Numbered from the stretch's first letter, positions 8,255 through 18,186 are shown. The stretch: 64,000 nt of DNA from Cytophagaceae bacterium (GCA_027488865.1 JAIYAU010000010.1:1-64000); one strand, 5' to 3'. The notes: a model not told the origin generated them from the sequence alone. Program-made: numbers and translations.

Positions 8255-11200
8255 ATGAAAAAACTTAAAAAGGTATTTTTAATTACAGGCATTGTTTTAG
8301 CTGTTTTGTTACTGGTATTGGCTATTACTCCATTCCTCTTTAAAGACCAAATCAAACAAAAAATAGATGTTGAGATTGCCAAAAGTGTAAACGCCAATGT
8401 TTTTTTTAGTGCAGAAAAATTCAGTGTTAGCCTCTTTCGTAACTTTCCTAATCTTACTATATCACTTAATGATTTTGGAGTGGCAAACAAAGAGCCATTT
8501 AGTGGCGATACCCTTGTTTCAGTACAATCTTTTCGCATCATTGTCGATTTAATGAGCGTAGTTTCAGGCGATAAAATAAAAGTGAAAGGCATATACCTAG
8601 ACAAACCGCGCATAATTGCCCAAGTAAATAAGTTTGGTCAGGCTAATTGGGACATAGCCAAAACGGATAGCAATAGCACAGAAATAGATACAGCCAAAGC
8701 TGCTCCTTCTACATTTAAACTTGGAATTGAAAAATGGAAAATATCAGATGGTTATATCTCATACACAGACAAACCAGGAAAAATGTCAGCAGAAATTATA
8801 GGTCTTAACCATGAAGGCAAAGGCGATTTAAATGCTGATGTGTTTGACCTCTTTACCAAAACCCTAGTTTCTTCTATCACCTACACCCTTGATGGCACCA
8901 AGTACCTCAATAAAAACAAGTTAGATTTTGATATAAACATGGGTATGGACATAGCCAAAGCTAAATACACCTTTAAAGACAACGTTTTTAGAGTAAATGA
9001 TTTCGCCTTAAATTTTGAAGGATTTGTGGCCATGCCCGATACAAATATTAATCTGGATATAAAATTTGGGTCTAAAGACACTGAATTTAAACACATTCTT
9101 TCTCTAGTGCCGGCTGTTTTCTTAAAGGATTTTGAAAAAATTAAAACTGAAGGAACCCTTGCTTTTGATGGTTATGCAAAAGGAATTTATAACAATGCTC
9201 AAATGCCACAATTTGGGGTAAATTTGAAAGTAAACAAAGGGATGTTTCAATACCCTGATCTACCAGTTCCTGTTAAAAACATAGAAGTTGATATGCAGGT
9301 AGAAAACAAAGATGTTATCGAAAATCTTCTAGTTAACATTAAAAAGTTTCATCTTGATTTAGGAAACAACCCAGTAGATGCGAAGGTGTTATTACAAGGT
9401 CTTTCTAATATGAAAATTGATGCGAATGTATTGGCAAAAGTGAATCTTGAAGAAATTACCAAAATTTTCCCAGTGCAAGGAACCACTGTAAAAGGGCTTT
9501 TTTCACTTAACGCTACTGCTAAAGGTGTTTATAATAGTTTGGAGAAAAAAATGCCATCAGTTTCTGCCAATATGGGCCTTGTAAATGGGTATGCTAAAAC
9601 AGAAGCTTTTCCTTCAGCAATAGAGAATATTCAAGTTAGTTCTATCGTGAATAATGCCACAGGTAACTTAGCAGACACAAAAGTAAATGTTGAAAACATG
9701 AATTTTACTATGGATGGACAGCCCTTTACGTTAAAGCTCTTGTTTGAAAATTTGGACGATTACACTTGGGATTTAAATGCCAAAGGAAAAATTGATTTGA
9801 CCAAAATCACAAAAATATTCCCGCTAGAAGACATGAAACTTTCCGGACTTATCGATGTATATGATTTTAATACGAAAGGTAAGATGTCGGACGTAACAGC
9901 CAGCAGGTATGACAAAATGCCAACAAGCGGCTCGATGGCATTTACCGATTTTGTTTTTACCAGCAAAGACTTACCACAAGGATTTAAAATGACCAAGTCT
10001 CATCTCACCTTTGACCCTAAAAAAATGACAATAGATTATTTAGATGGATTTTTGGGAAAAAGCGATATTAACATTACTGGATATGTATCAAATTATATAG
10101 CCTATGTTTTTAACAACGGTACGGTACAAGGCAAAATGAATTTTAAATCTAACAAGTTTGATGTAAACGAATGGATGGCTGAGGACCCAAATGCACCAGC
10201 ACCTAAAGATACTGCATCCGTCCCATTGACCGTGTTTGAAGTACCAAAAAACATTGATTTTGTGTTAGCTTCAGATATGAAATCTGTATTATATGACAAA
10301 ATGAACATAACAGATTTGACTGGAGATATTATAGTAAAAGACGGCACAGTAAGAATGAATCAAATAGTATTCAATTTGCTGGATGGGGCATTCAAAACCA
10401 ATGGATTATATGATACTAAAGACCTTCAACACCCAAAATTTGATTTTGACCTTGATATCAAAAACTTAGCTTTCAATAAAGCGTATGAAACTTTTAATAC
10501 TGTAAAAACGCTTGCTCCAGTAGCTAAAAATATTGATGGAAAATTTTCCACAACATTTAAACTTGCTGGTGAGCTTAAGCAAGACATGATGCCAAAATAT
10601 GAAACAGTGAGTGGTAATGGGGTAATTCTTATTGCAGATGCCAAGTTGAAAGATCTTAAAGTTTTAAACGGAATAGCTAACCTCACAAAACAAAAAGATT
10701 TAAGTAATGTAGCCTTAAAAGATGTTCGTGTAGAAGCTGAGGTAAAAAATGGACGTGTGTATTTGAAAAAACCTGTAGAAATCAAAAGTGGAGGAAATAA
10801 CATGGTACTTACAGGTAGCCAAGGTATAGATGGTTCACTAGATTATTTAATGAAAATGGATATTGCTGCTGGTGCAGTTGGCGCAGCAGTAAATGGAGCA
10901 ATCGCAAATCTAACTGGGAAGCCTTCTTCTGGCGATAGAATTAAGGTGAATTTTAAAGTTGAGGGAAATTCTTCTAACCCTAAAATAACTCCTGTGGCTT
11001 CTGACGGTGGTAGCACTGTAAAAGACCAGGTAAAGGATGTTATCACTGACAAAGCTAAACAAGAGGCAGATAAACTTAAAAAAGAAGCAGAAGAAAAAGC
11101 CAAACAAGAAGCGGATAAGTTAAAAGCCGAAGCAGAACAAAGAGCTAAACAAGAGGCAGATAAACTTAAGATTGAAGCAGAAAAGAAAAGAAAAGAGGCA

Positions 11201-11266
11201 GAACAGCAATTGAAGAAAAAAGCCGAAGAGGAAGCTAAGAAATTAAAAGGAAAGTTTGGTTTTTAA
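8255..11266 (+). CDS. AsmA-family protein, 1003 aa, with C-terminal charged repeats
   Basis: Large envelope protein of the AsmA/TamB-related superfamily, thought to bridge membranes and shuttle lipids. A single N-terminal anchor (residues about 7-28) is followed by the AsmA start pattern (DQIKQKIDVEIAKSVNANVFF...FRNFPNLTISLNDF), repeated beta-rich modules, and an AsmA-like C-terminal region (FKLAGELKQDMMPKYETVSGNGVILIADAKL, ending PSSGDRIKVNFKVEGNSSNPKITP). From residue 934 the tail is a highly charged helix with three 15-residue direct repeats beginning AKQEADKLK (bases 11054-11188). Such a TolA-like coil could span the periplasm; that is inference. Transcribed alone or with the hydratase 57 bp downstream. 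Confidence 0.88.
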   Translation: MKKLKKVFLITGIVLAVLLLVLAITPFLFKDQIKQKIDVEIAKSVNANVFFSAEKFSVSLFRNFPNLTISLNDFGVANKEPFSGDTLVSVQSFRIIVDLMSVVSGDKIKVKGIYLDKPRIIAQVNKFGQANWDIAKTDSNSTEIDTAKAAPSTFKLGIEKWKISDGYISYTDKPGKMSAEIIGLNHEGKGDLNADVFDLFTKTLVSSITYTLDGTKYLNKNKLDFDINMGMDIAKAKYTFKDNVFRVNDFALNFEGFVAMPDTNINLDIKFGSKDTEFKHILSLVPAVFLKDFEKIKTEGTLAFDGYAKGIYNNAQMPQFGVNLKVNKGMFQYPDLPVPVKNIEVDMQVENKDVIENLLVNIKKFHLDLGNNPVDAKVLLQGLSNMKIDANVLAKVNLEEITKIFPVQGTTVKGLFSLNATAKGVYNSLEKKMPSVSANMGLVNGYAKTEAFPSAIENIQVSSIVNNATGNLADTKVNVENMNFTMDGQPFTLKLLFENLDDYTWDLNAKGKIDLTKITKIFPLEDMKLSGLIDVYDFNTKGKMSDVTASRYDKMPTSGSMAFTDFVFTSKDLPQGFKMTKSHLTFDPKKMTIDYLDGFLGKSDINITGYVSNYIAYVFNNGTVQGKMNFKSNKFDVNEWMAEDPNAPAPKDTASVPLTVFEVPKNIDFVLASDMKSVLYDKMNITDLTGDIIVKDGTVRMNQIVFNLLDGAFKTNGLYDTKDLQHPKFDFDLDIKNLAFNKAYETFNTVKTLAPVAKNIDGKFSTTFKLAGELKQDMMPKYETVSGNGVILIADAKLKDLKVLNGIANLTKQKDLSNVALKDVRVEAEVKNGRVYLKKPVEIKSGGNNMVLTGSQGIDGSLDYLMKMDIAAGAVGAAVNGAIANLTGKPSSGDRIKVNFKVEGNSSNPKITPVASDGGSTVKDQVKDVITDKAKQEADKLKKEAEEKAKQEADKLKAEAEQRAKQEADKLKIEAEKKRKEAEQQLKKKAEEEAKKLKGKFGF

Positions 11267-11323
11267 AACAGAAGTTTAAAAAAGACCTAAGTTTATATCT
11301 TAATCAATATTATTCAACTTGAT

Positions 11324-12100
11324 ATGTACAACAACCTTTTGACTCATTTAGAACATGGTATATTTACTGTAACAATTAATAGACCTGAAAAGCACAATGC
11401 GTTAAATTTTGAGACCTTGCATGAACTAGATCAGGTGTTTAATGTAATTTACGAGACAGAGGAAATCAAAGGTGTTATAATAACTGGCAAAGGTGAAAAG
11501 GCCTTTGCTGCAGGAGCAGATATATCGGAGTTCGATGGTTTAAATGATATTAACGGGCGCAAAGCGTCCGAACGAGGCCAAGAGATATTTGATAAGATTG
11601 AAAATTGTTTTAAACCAGTAATTGCTGCGGTAAACGGTTATGCTTTGGGTGGAGGCTGTGAGCTTGCATTGGCTTGTCACATTCGCGTTGTATCAGATAA
11701 TGCTTCATTTGGCCAACCAGAAGTAAACCTTGGGTTAATACCTGGCTATGGTGGCACACAACGTATGCCTCAACTCATTGGAAAGGGTAGAGCTATGGAG
11801 CTTTTAATGACTGCCGATTATGTTAATGCCAATCATGCACTACAGATTGGGCTTGCCAATCATGTAGTTTCTATTGATAATTTGATACCTCAATGCAAGG
11901 CTATTCTTGAAAAAATATTTACAAAAGCTCCTCTCGCAATAAGTATGGTTATAGAAGCTATCAATGTTTGTTATGATAATCAATCGGATGGATACCAAGC
12001 AGAAGCGAACTATTTTGGTCACTGTTGCGATACTTCTGATTTTAAGGAAGGTGTGTTAGCTTTTAAAGAAAAAAGAAAAGCAGATTTTAGTGGTAAATAA
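11324..12100 (+). CDS. Enoyl-CoA hydratase/isomerase (crotonase family)
   Basis: A 258-residue crotonase-fold enzyme, standard length. Motifs: INRPEKHNALN at the N-terminus, the oxyanion-hole block AFAAGADISEF, GYALGGGCELALACHIRV with the first catalytic glutamate, and FGQPEVNLGLIPGYGGTQRMPQLIGKGRAMELLMT with the second. Both glutamates equivalent to rat mitochondrial E144 and E164 are present, so it should hydrate 2-enoyl-CoA in fatty-acid or butyryl-CoA metabolism. No other beta-oxidation gene is nearby. Ends shortly before a bidirectional-looking terminator. Confidence 0.93.
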   Translation: MYNNLLTHLEHGIFTVTINRPEKHNALNFETLHELDQVFNVIYETEEIKGVIITGKGEKAFAAGADISEFDGLNDINGRKASERGQEIFDKIENCFKPVIAAVNGYALGGGCELALACHIRVVSDNASFGQPEVNLGLIPGYGGTQRMPQLIGKGRAMELLMTADYVNANHALQIGLANHVVSIDNLIPQCKAILEKIFTKAPLAISMVIEAINVCYDNQSDGYQAEANYFGHCCDTSDFKEGVLAFKEKRKADFSGK

Positions 12101-12143
12101 AGAGCTACTGAGATAACTTATTTTTAATCCAATCGCATCAATT

Positions 12144-12180
12144 AAAAAGCCGTAATCCTTTTACAGAATTACGGCTTTTT
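12144..12180. terminator. Bidirectional intrinsic terminator
   Basis: Perfect 13-bp inverted repeat (aaaaagccgtaat / attacggcttttt) with an 11-base loop; A-run on one side and T-run on the other. Lies between the convergent hydratase (ends 12100) and the gene ending at 12200, so it can serve both. Confidence 0.9.
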
Positions 12181-12199
12181 AACTTTAATTTAATCCTTA

Positions 12200-13171
12200 T
12201 TACTTTGTGCTATATTCAATTTGATAGTAAGTATCATTTCCATCAATTTGTTTGTTTTTCTTAACACAATCTAGTTTTTTATATTCCTCTTTATATGAAG
12301 TCACATATCCTGATTCACCAGTTTTAATGGCAGTATAATCATAGGAATATTCCATGAAGTATGGTACTGTTTTTACAGTACCGTCAGCCGCCGAGCAGGT
12401 GTTGTTATAAATTTTTGTAAACACACAAAAGTTCGTATTAAAGTCTAAATTACCTGGATTGGGATTGTTATCAAATTTATTATAATCAGAAATCTTAAGG
12501 TGTACGTAATTTTTAGCATCTTTATTATAAGACGCTTCAGACGTTACATTAGCCACTCCGTCTTTTAACAATTCTCTCTTAACCAAATTGTTGTTTTCGT
12601 CATACGTGATTTTATAAATTGATGGCGCTCCGTAAGCACGTTTTTTCTTTTCCCAATTAAAATATGAATACTCTTGTGGCCGGCCGTTTAAGTAGCTACC
12701 AAATGCAACAGAATCCTTAGTTCCACTCATTTTAGCTGCTACAACTTTACTCGCTAAGTTTCCTTCACTGTCGTAAGTGTAAGAATTTACATTTAGCGTT
12801 GTTCCTTTACCACCTAGTGCGTTGTATGTCTTTATACTAGTTATTTTGCCTTGTTCATTATAACTAAAAACATCCGAGTTTTTTTTGTAAACACCTGGTT
12901 TGTCAAGCACTGGTGCGCCTTCGTTAATTAGCACCAACCGATCATTTTCGTATATATACTCAGAAAAATGGCTTGGATTGGGTTTTTTGGTTACAGGATC
13001 CAGGTGAACTATTTTACTCAATTTCCCAGCGGAATTATATTCATATGCAGTATAAAATAACAAATTACCCTTTTTGTCAACCACAGATATCTTAGTGATA
13101 TTAAAATTGTCAATTTGTGCAAACGTGTTTGACAATATAAAAAAGCTAAAAACTAGATAGAAAAATTTCAT
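12200..13171 (-). CDS. Secreted protein with YD/RHS-like repeats
   Basis: A 323-residue exported protein: signal peptide MKFFYLVFSFFILSNTFAQ with a likely cleavage after TFAQ. The mature part contains several short repeats with the pattern Y-x-Y-[ND]-x-x-G-[KN]-[LI] (AYEYNSAGKLSKI, FSYNEQGKITSI, YTYDSEGNLASKV, ITYDENNNLVKR), as in DUF4595/RHS-like periplasmic proteins of Bacteroidota. Two cysteines near the C-terminus (NTCSAAD, KLDCVKK) may form a disulfide. Specific role unknown. Located between tatC and the shared terminator. Confidence 0.68.
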   Translation of the reverse strand: MKFFYLVFSFFILSNTFAQIDNFNITKISVVDKKGNLLFYTAYEYNSAGKLSKIVHLDPVTKKPNPSHFSEYIYENDRLVLINEGAPVLDKPGVYKKNSDVFSYNEQGKITSIKTYNALGGKGTTLNVNSYTYDSEGNLASKVVAAKMSGTKDSVAFGSYLNGRPQEYSYFNWEKKKRAYGAPSIYKITYDENNNLVKRELLKDGVANVTSEASYNKDAKNYVHLKISDYNKFDNNPNPGNLDFNTNFCVFTKIYNNTCSAADGTVKTVPYFMEYSYDYTAIKTGESGYVTSYKEEYKKLDCVKKNKQIDGNDTYYQIEYSTK

Positions 13172-13252
13172 ATTAATTAATTCAGTTTAATTGATGTAAT
13201 AATAGTTAAAAAAATCAAAAAGTAATACTATTTTTAATTGATATTTTTTTGT

Positions 13253-14065
13253 TTATCCAAGTTTTCTGCTTCTTGCAACCCCAGCAGAAATAAAAATACT
13301 TATTTCATACAATAGGACCAAAGGCAAAGCTACTAAAAGCTGACTAAGTACATCAGGGGAGGGTGTAATAATAGCGGCAACTATAAAGATAACCACAATA
13401 GAATGTCTTCTAAACTGGCGCATTAACATAGGTGTTACAAATCCTAGCCTAGACAATAAATAGACCACTACGGGTAGTTGAAAAATTAGACCAGCTCCCA
13501 ACACCATAAGGCATAATGTGGAAATATAAGAGGTGATATCAAATTGGTTCATGATTGATTCATCTAGCTTATAATTAGCTAAAAAATTAATAGACATCGG
13601 TGCAATTATAAAATATCCAAAAAGTACTCCAATTGCAAAGAGGATTGAAACAAACAAAACTGCTCCTCCAGCCAATCGACGCTCTGTAGGTAATAGACCA
13701 GGTGCAACAAATCGCCATATTTCCCAAAAAACATATGGAAATGAAATAATTAGTCCAATCACAAAAGAGGCAGTTATGTGCATGGTAAATTGCCCAGCCA
13801 TTTGTCTACTTTGTAATGTAAAATCGATTTTATCAATACACAGGCTGTTGATATTTAATGTTTTACCTATTTCACATAGTTTAGTATAGGTCCAAAAATC
13901 TACTCTGGCAGGTGCTAATATAATTTCGTGAAATATAAAATCCATGCTAACAAATGCTGCTATCATAAACACCAACACGGCCAAACCTGCTCGTAAAATA
14001 TGCCACCTGAGGGTTTCAAGGTGGTCTATAAATGACATATCAGTTGGTGATTGATCTAAAGGCAA
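13253..14065 (-). CDS. tatC: Sec-independent translocase subunit TatC
   Basis: Core receptor of the twin-arginine pathway. 270 residues with six predicted transmembrane helices. The cytoplasmic N-terminus has the signature FIDHLETLRWHILRA (equivalent to E. coli HLIELR), and the first cytoplasmic loop carries FWEIWRFVAPGLLPTERR, which includes the conserved glutamate important for signal-peptide recognition. A longer periplasmic loop (APARVDFWTYTKLCEIGKTLNINSLCIDKIDF) is typical of Bacteroidota TatC. No tatA/B gene is adjacent in the window. Confidence 0.95.
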   Translation of the reverse strand: MPLDQSPTDMSFIDHLETLRWHILRAGLAVLVFMIAAFVSMDFIFHEIILAPARVDFWTYTKLCEIGKTLNINSLCIDKIDFTLQSRQMAGQFTMHITASFVIGLIISFPYVFWEIWRFVAPGLLPTERRLAGGAVLFVSILFAIGVLFGYFIIAPMSINFLANYKLDESIMNQFDITSYISTLCLMVLGAGLIFQLPVVVYLLSRLGFVTPMLMRQFRRHSIVVIFIVAAIITPSPDVLSQLLVALPLVLLYEISIFISAGVARSRKLG

Positions 14066-14231
14066 AACACAAAATTTTTATAAGTCAACAATAATTACAA
14101 AAGTCAAAGTTAGGTTTTAATAACATTATTCAAAACCCAACCTTAAGATTTACAGAATCCTTACAAAAATAATAATTCAAAAATCGAAACTTTTAATATT
14201 AAATTTGAAACACAAAACTAAATTGGTTCTG

Positions 14232-14888
14232 ATGTTCCGTAAATTTCGATGGGTTATTGCACAAGCAACCGAACTATGGTGGTGGAAATCTTATTTAAAA
14301 AATAAGAATCCAAATAGCTACAAGGACTGGAAAATAGCCTATTGGAAAAAACTTTTAGAACATCTAAATCTATCCAATATTAATACGAGCAATCATTCTA
14401 TTTTAGATATCGGTTGTGGACCCGCTGGAATCTTTATGGTATTTAATCAAGCTGTTGTTACCGCAGTAGATCCACTTATCTTAAAATATGAAGAAAAGTT
14501 GCCCCATTTTAGACGTACTGATTATCCTAACGTAACATTTGAGGAAGGCAAATTAGAAAATTACTGTTCCAAGCTCAAATTTGACTATGTTTTTTGTATT
14601 AATGCCATCAACCATGTTCAAAATTTACCCAAGTCTATTAAAAACCTTTCTTTACTTCTAGTAGATAACGGCCAGCTCATTATTTCAATTGACGCGCATA
14701 ACAACAATTGGCTAAAAAAGCTATTCCAAATTATTCCTGGAGACATACTCCATCCTCACCAGTACAATTTAAAGGAATATATACAGTTTTTGAAAGAAAA
14801 CGGCTTTTTTATTCATAAAACTATAGCCTATAAAACAGGGTACATCTTTAACTATTATGTGTTAGTGGCCTCTAAAAAATCAAGCTAA
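14232..14888 (+). CDS. Class I SAM-dependent methyltransferase
   Basis: Rossmann-fold methyltransferase of about 218 residues. Motif I is SILDIGCGPAGIF, the acidic motif II loop AVDPLI follows, and motif IV region reads DYVFCINAINHVQN, a pattern of UbiE/ubiquinone-type and small-molecule methyltransferases. Substrate unknown. An in-frame TTG at 14205 would lengthen it by nine codons, but that TTG lies inside a TAAATTTG sequence (14200-14207) that matches the phylum -7 promoter element, so I prefer the ATG at 14232. It overlaps the following gene by one base (TAATG), implying translational coupling. Confidence 0.82.
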   Translation: MFRKFRWVIAQATELWWWKSYLKNKNPNSYKDWKIAYWKKLLEHLNLSNINTSNHSILDIGCGPAGIFMVFNQAVVTAVDPLILKYEEKLPHFRRTDYPNVTFEEGKLENYCSKLKFDYVFCINAINHVQNLPKSIKNLSLLLVDNGQLIISIDAHNNNWLKKLFQIIPGDILHPHQYNLKEYIQFLKENGFFIHKTIAYKTGYIFNYYVLVASKKSS

Positions 14889-15754
14889 TGCTACCAACCA
14901 TTAAAAAGATATTGAAAATTGCCGATAAGCCACAAAAAACCAGAGTTTGGCTATTTTCTATATTCTGTGTTTTGTTGTATTCCAGCACATTAATTGGCCT
15001 TTTAGTTGCCTGGTACCAGGTTGATACCTCCGTTCCCTTTCATTGGTTTGATGATTCAAAGGGTTGGAAATATGTAGACAAATTTGGCCATGCCTTCACT
15101 GCATTTGTTGAATGTTCGTTGTTATATAAAGTATGGAACTGGACAGGACTGTCAAAAAATCGATGCTTGGCTATTTCAGCATTTATGGCCTTCTTTTCAC
15201 AATCATCTTATGAAATATTTGATGGGTTTTCTGCGGGATATGGTGCATCCTTGCCCGATATAGTAGCCAATGCCCTTGGTGTCCTCTTGTATATGACACA
15301 AATTATTTTACTTAAAAAACTCATTGTTGATTCTAAATTTAGCTTTCATCCTACAATTTACGCACACATGAGGCCTTCCTTTTTTGGAGAACACTATTTA
15401 CAACAATTCTTAAAAGATTATAACGGACAAACCTATTGGTTTACATTAGATATTAATCAACTGCTTAATAAGAAGATTTTACCATCATGGTTGTTTCTGT
15501 CAGTTGGTTATGGTGCTGACGGTCTTTTGGGTGGTGATGACAATATATGGACTTCAAAAGATGGAACTATTAAAGATTTTAGCCACATTGAACGTGCTTC
15601 TAGATTTATGATTACCATAGATTTTAATTGGGCGTTAATTAAAAATCCTACCTTAAACGCTTTTGCACAAATCTTTAATTATGTAAAATTTCCAGCTCCT
15701 ACACTAGAGTTTAATACCGACAAAGGCGTTATCTTCCATTGGCTTTATTTTTAA
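14888..15754 (+). CDS. DUF2279 family membrane protein
   Basis: A 288-residue protein with an N-terminal membrane helix (residues about 20-42) followed by the DUF2279 core: WFDDSKGWKYVDKFGHAFTAFVECSLLYKVW ... SYEIFDGFSAGYGASLPDIVANALGVLLY. The conserved D-K-x-G-H, E-x-x-D-G-x-S and D-x-x-A-N motifs recall the VanZ/YfiM-like lipid-phosphate fold; a catalytic role is unproven. The C-terminal half (FSVGYGADGLLGG, FNWALI) looks soluble or beta-rich. Start overlaps the methyltransferase stop; the SPOR gene follows after 44 bp. Confidence 0.8.
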   Translation: MLPTIKKILKIADKPQKTRVWLFSIFCVLLYSSTLIGLLVAWYQVDTSVPFHWFDDSKGWKYVDKFGHAFTAFVECSLLYKVWNWTGLSKNRCLAISAFMAFFSQSSYEIFDGFSAGYGASLPDIVANALGVLLYMTQIILLKKLIVDSKFSFHPTIYAHMRPSFFGEHYLQQFLKDYNGQTYWFTLDINQLLNKKILPSWLFLSVGYGADGLLGGDDNIWTSKDGTIKDFSHIERASRFMITIDFNWALIKNPTLNAFAQIFNYVKFPAPTLEFNTDKGVIFHWLYF

Positions 15755-15798
15755 ATCCATCAACTTTTAAGATATTTGCATGACACAAGCATATAATT

Positions 15799-16296
15799 AT
15801 GTATATAAAATCTAAATTTTTCATTTTAATCGTATTGTATGCGAGTTTTTGGTCAAAAAGCCAAACACTAAATAAGGTATACTACGATGAAGATTTAAGT
15901 AAACATAGAATTAAATATGAATTACCCCGAGACACCTCAAAAGCAGAAGTAATATCTAGTGTAATGGAAATCATTCCCCAAAACCATATTAACGACACAG
16001 TGTTTAAATTGTTAGATTCTGTAACAGTCAAAAACAAAATTATCAAACTTGCTCAAGGATATCGGGTTCAAGTTTATTCTGGTCAAAACAAAGGCGAACT
16101 GAAGGGTGTAAAGGAGAAGATTTATGACGTTCTTATAAATTCAGAAGTATATGTAACTTATAAACAACCAGATTATAAAATAAAAGTTGGTGACTATATG
16201 AGCAGGGTGGAAGCATTTGAAGCACAAGGTTTACTTCGCAGATATTTCCCAGACGCACTAATCGTACCTGACATAATTAATATTGCTAAAAAATAA
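15799..16296 (+). CDS. Exported SPOR-domain protein
   Basis: A 165-residue protein with a signal peptide (MYIKSKFFILIVLYASFWSKSQ). The second half matches a SPOR repeat: GYRVQVYSGQNKGELKGVKEKIYDVLINSEVYVTYKQPDYKIKVGDYMSRVEAFEAQGLLRRYFPDALIV, with the typical Y-x-V-Q-V-x-S start and the K-V-G-D-x-x-x-R-x-E-A centre. SPOR domains bind denuded peptidoglycan glycan strands at division sites in characterised bacteria. Only 3 bp separate it from the amidohydrolase, so they are one operon. Confidence 0.8.
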   Translation: MYIKSKFFILIVLYASFWSKSQTLNKVYYDEDLSKHRIKYELPRDTSKAEVISSVMEIIPQNHINDTVFKLLDSVTVKNKIIKLAQGYRVQVYSGQNKGELKGVKEKIYDVLINSEVYVTYKQPDYKIKVGDYMSRVEAFEAQGLLRRYFPDALIVPDIINIAKK

Positions 16297-16299
16297 TAC

Positions 16300-17502
16300 A
16301 TGAATAACGCACTTATCGCTCGCATTAAGACACTTTCTGCTGAATTTGCTCCTGAAATTATACAAGATAGACAGCATTTACACGCCAATCCCGAGCTATC
16401 GTTTAAAGAATATAATACTGCGAAATATGTAGCCCAAAGATTAAGGTCGTTTGGTATAGAACCACAAGAAGGAGTAGCCGAAACAGGACTTGTTGCGCAC
16501 ATTGAAGGTAAAAATCCTAGCTCTAAAACCGTAGCTTTAAGAGCTGACATGGATGCGTTACCCATCAAAGAGGAAAATGATGTGCCATATAAATCAAAGG
16601 TAGATGGTGTAATGCATGCTTGTGGTCACGATGTACACACTTCGTCGCTATTGGGTACTGCTAAAATACTTAACAAAATCAGAGAAGAATTTGAGGGAAC
16701 TGTAAAACTAATATTTCAACCTGGAGAAGAACTTATTCCTGGAGGAGCCTCTTTAATGATCAAAGACGGAGCCCTTGAGTCTCCAAAAGCAAACAACATT
16801 TTTGGCCAACATGTGCAACCATTTTTGCCAGTTGGCAAGGTAGGTTTTAGAGAAGGAATGTACATGGCTAGTGCCGATGAGATTTATGTAACAGTAAAAG
16901 GTAAAGGTGGGCATGGTGCTATGCCAGACAACAATATTGATCCTGTAGTAATAACTGCCCATATTATTGTGGCATTGCAACAGATTGTAAGTCGTGTTGC
17001 AAACCCAAAAACTCCTACAGTTTTGTCCTTTGGAAAAATTATAGCCCAAGGTGCCACCAATATTATACCAAATGAAGTGAAACTCGAAGGTACCTTTCGC
17101 ACCTTAGACGAAAAATGGCGTGCTACCGCACATGAAAAAATGAAAAAAATGGCCGAAGGAATTGCCGAAGCCATGGGAGGTTCTTGTGATTTTAAGATAT
17201 TAAACGGATATCCATTTCTTAAAAACGAACCTCAAATGACCAATAGAGCCAAATTGGCAGCAATTGACTTTTTAGGTGAAGAAAATGTGGTTGACCTAGA
17301 CATTTGGATGGCTGCAGAAGATTTTGCGTATTATACTCAAAGTACAGATGCATGTTTTTATAGATTAGGTGTAAGAAATGAAGCGAAAGGAATAGTGAGT
17401 TCGGTACACACACCTACTTTTAATATTGACGAAACATCCTTAGAGGTTGGTTCTGGCCTTATGGCTTGGTTGGCAATTAATGAATTACATTCTAACGTAT
17501 AG
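16300..17502 (+). CDS. M20 family amidohydrolase (N-acyl amino acid hydrolase type)
   Basis: A 400-residue zinc amidohydrolase of the M20D/HipO/IAA-amino-acid-hydrolase branch, near full family length. Motifs: RQHLHANPELSFKE, RADMDALPIKE, HACGHDVHTSSLLGTA (metal ligands), IFQPGEELIPGGASLMI (Glu pair), GQHVQP, GKGGHGAMPDNNIDPV (dimerisation-domain histidine) and MAAEDFAYYTQ. Hydrolyses N-acyl or aryl-acyl amino acids in known members; the true substrate here is unknown. Cytosolic. Transcribed with the SPOR gene. Confidence 0.92.
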   Translation: MNNALIARIKTLSAEFAPEIIQDRQHLHANPELSFKEYNTAKYVAQRLRSFGIEPQEGVAETGLVAHIEGKNPSSKTVALRADMDALPIKEENDVPYKSKVDGVMHACGHDVHTSSLLGTAKILNKIREEFEGTVKLIFQPGEELIPGGASLMIKDGALESPKANNIFGQHVQPFLPVGKVGFREGMYMASADEIYVTVKGKGGHGAMPDNNIDPVVITAHIIVALQQIVSRVANPKTPTVLSFGKIIAQGATNIIPNEVKLEGTFRTLDEKWRATAHEKMKKMAEGIAEAMGGSCDFKILNGYPFLKNEPQMTNRAKLAAIDFLGEENVVDLDIWMAAEDFAYYTQSTDACFYRLGVRNEAKGIVSSVHTPTFNIDETSLEVGSGLMAWLAINELHSNV

Positions 17503-17568
17503 GTTTGTTAATCCCAAGTGTTAAAGATTAACTTTCATAGTATAAGAAAAAACTAAATACATAATGTT

Positions 17569-18186
17569 ATGAATATTGCAATAATTGGTACTGGCAACGT
17601 AGGTGCTGCACTAGGGAGTGCCCTATCCAATGTAGGTCATAAAGTCGTATTTGGTGTGAGAAATCTAGATTCGCCCAAAACACGTAAAGCTGCTGAAGCA
17701 ATACCAAATGCAATTTTTGATAAGCTTGATGTTGCCATAGCTTCAGCCGAAACCATTATAATTGCTACACCACCAGAGGCTGTTTTAGATTTAGTTGATT
17801 TAATAAAAGAAAACAACTCCAAAATAATTATTGATACAACTAATTCCATTCGAACAAAACCAGAACCTTATCCTACAGCATTTCATGCCCTAAAAGATCT
17901 TGCCAAAACAGAACATGTGGTAAAGTGTTTCAATTCCACTGGTTTTGAAAACATGAAAATGCCTGTATATCATAATATTGGAATCGATATGTTCGCAGCA
18001 GGTGACAGTAAATTGGCTAAACAGGTAGCTGAGAAGCTTGCTTTAGAAATTGGTTTTGGTGCTTGTTATGATTTTGGTGGGGATGACAAAGTAGAGCTTT
18101 TGGAAAAGTTTGCCCTTTCATGGATTAATTTAGCCATTATGCAAGGCCATGGAAGAAATTTAGCATTTAAACTGCTAAAAAGATAA
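17569..18186 (+). CDS. NADPH-dependent F420 reductase-like oxidoreductase
   Basis: A 205-residue Rossmann protein with the dinucleotide-binding start MNIAIIGTGNVGAALGSALSNVGHKVVFGVRN (GxGxxG/A) and the downstream IIIATPPEAVLDLVDL and KCFNSTGFENM segments of the F420-oxidoreductase/NADP-binding family. The genome shows no sign here of F420 biosynthesis, so the cofactor partner may differ; in many bacteria such genes are annotated as NAD(P)-binding proteins only. Monocistronic by spacing (66 bp from the previous gene, 134 bp to the next). Confidence 0.8.
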   Translation: MNIAIIGTGNVGAALGSALSNVGHKVVFGVRNLDSPKTRKAAEAIPNAIFDKLDVAIASAETIIIATPPEAVLDLVDLIKENNSKIIIDTTNSIRTKPEPYPTAFHALKDLAKTEHVVKCFNSTGFENMKMPVYHNIGIDMFAAGDSKLAKQVAEKLALEIGFGACYDFGGDDKVELLEKFALSWINLAIMQGHGRNLAFKLLKR

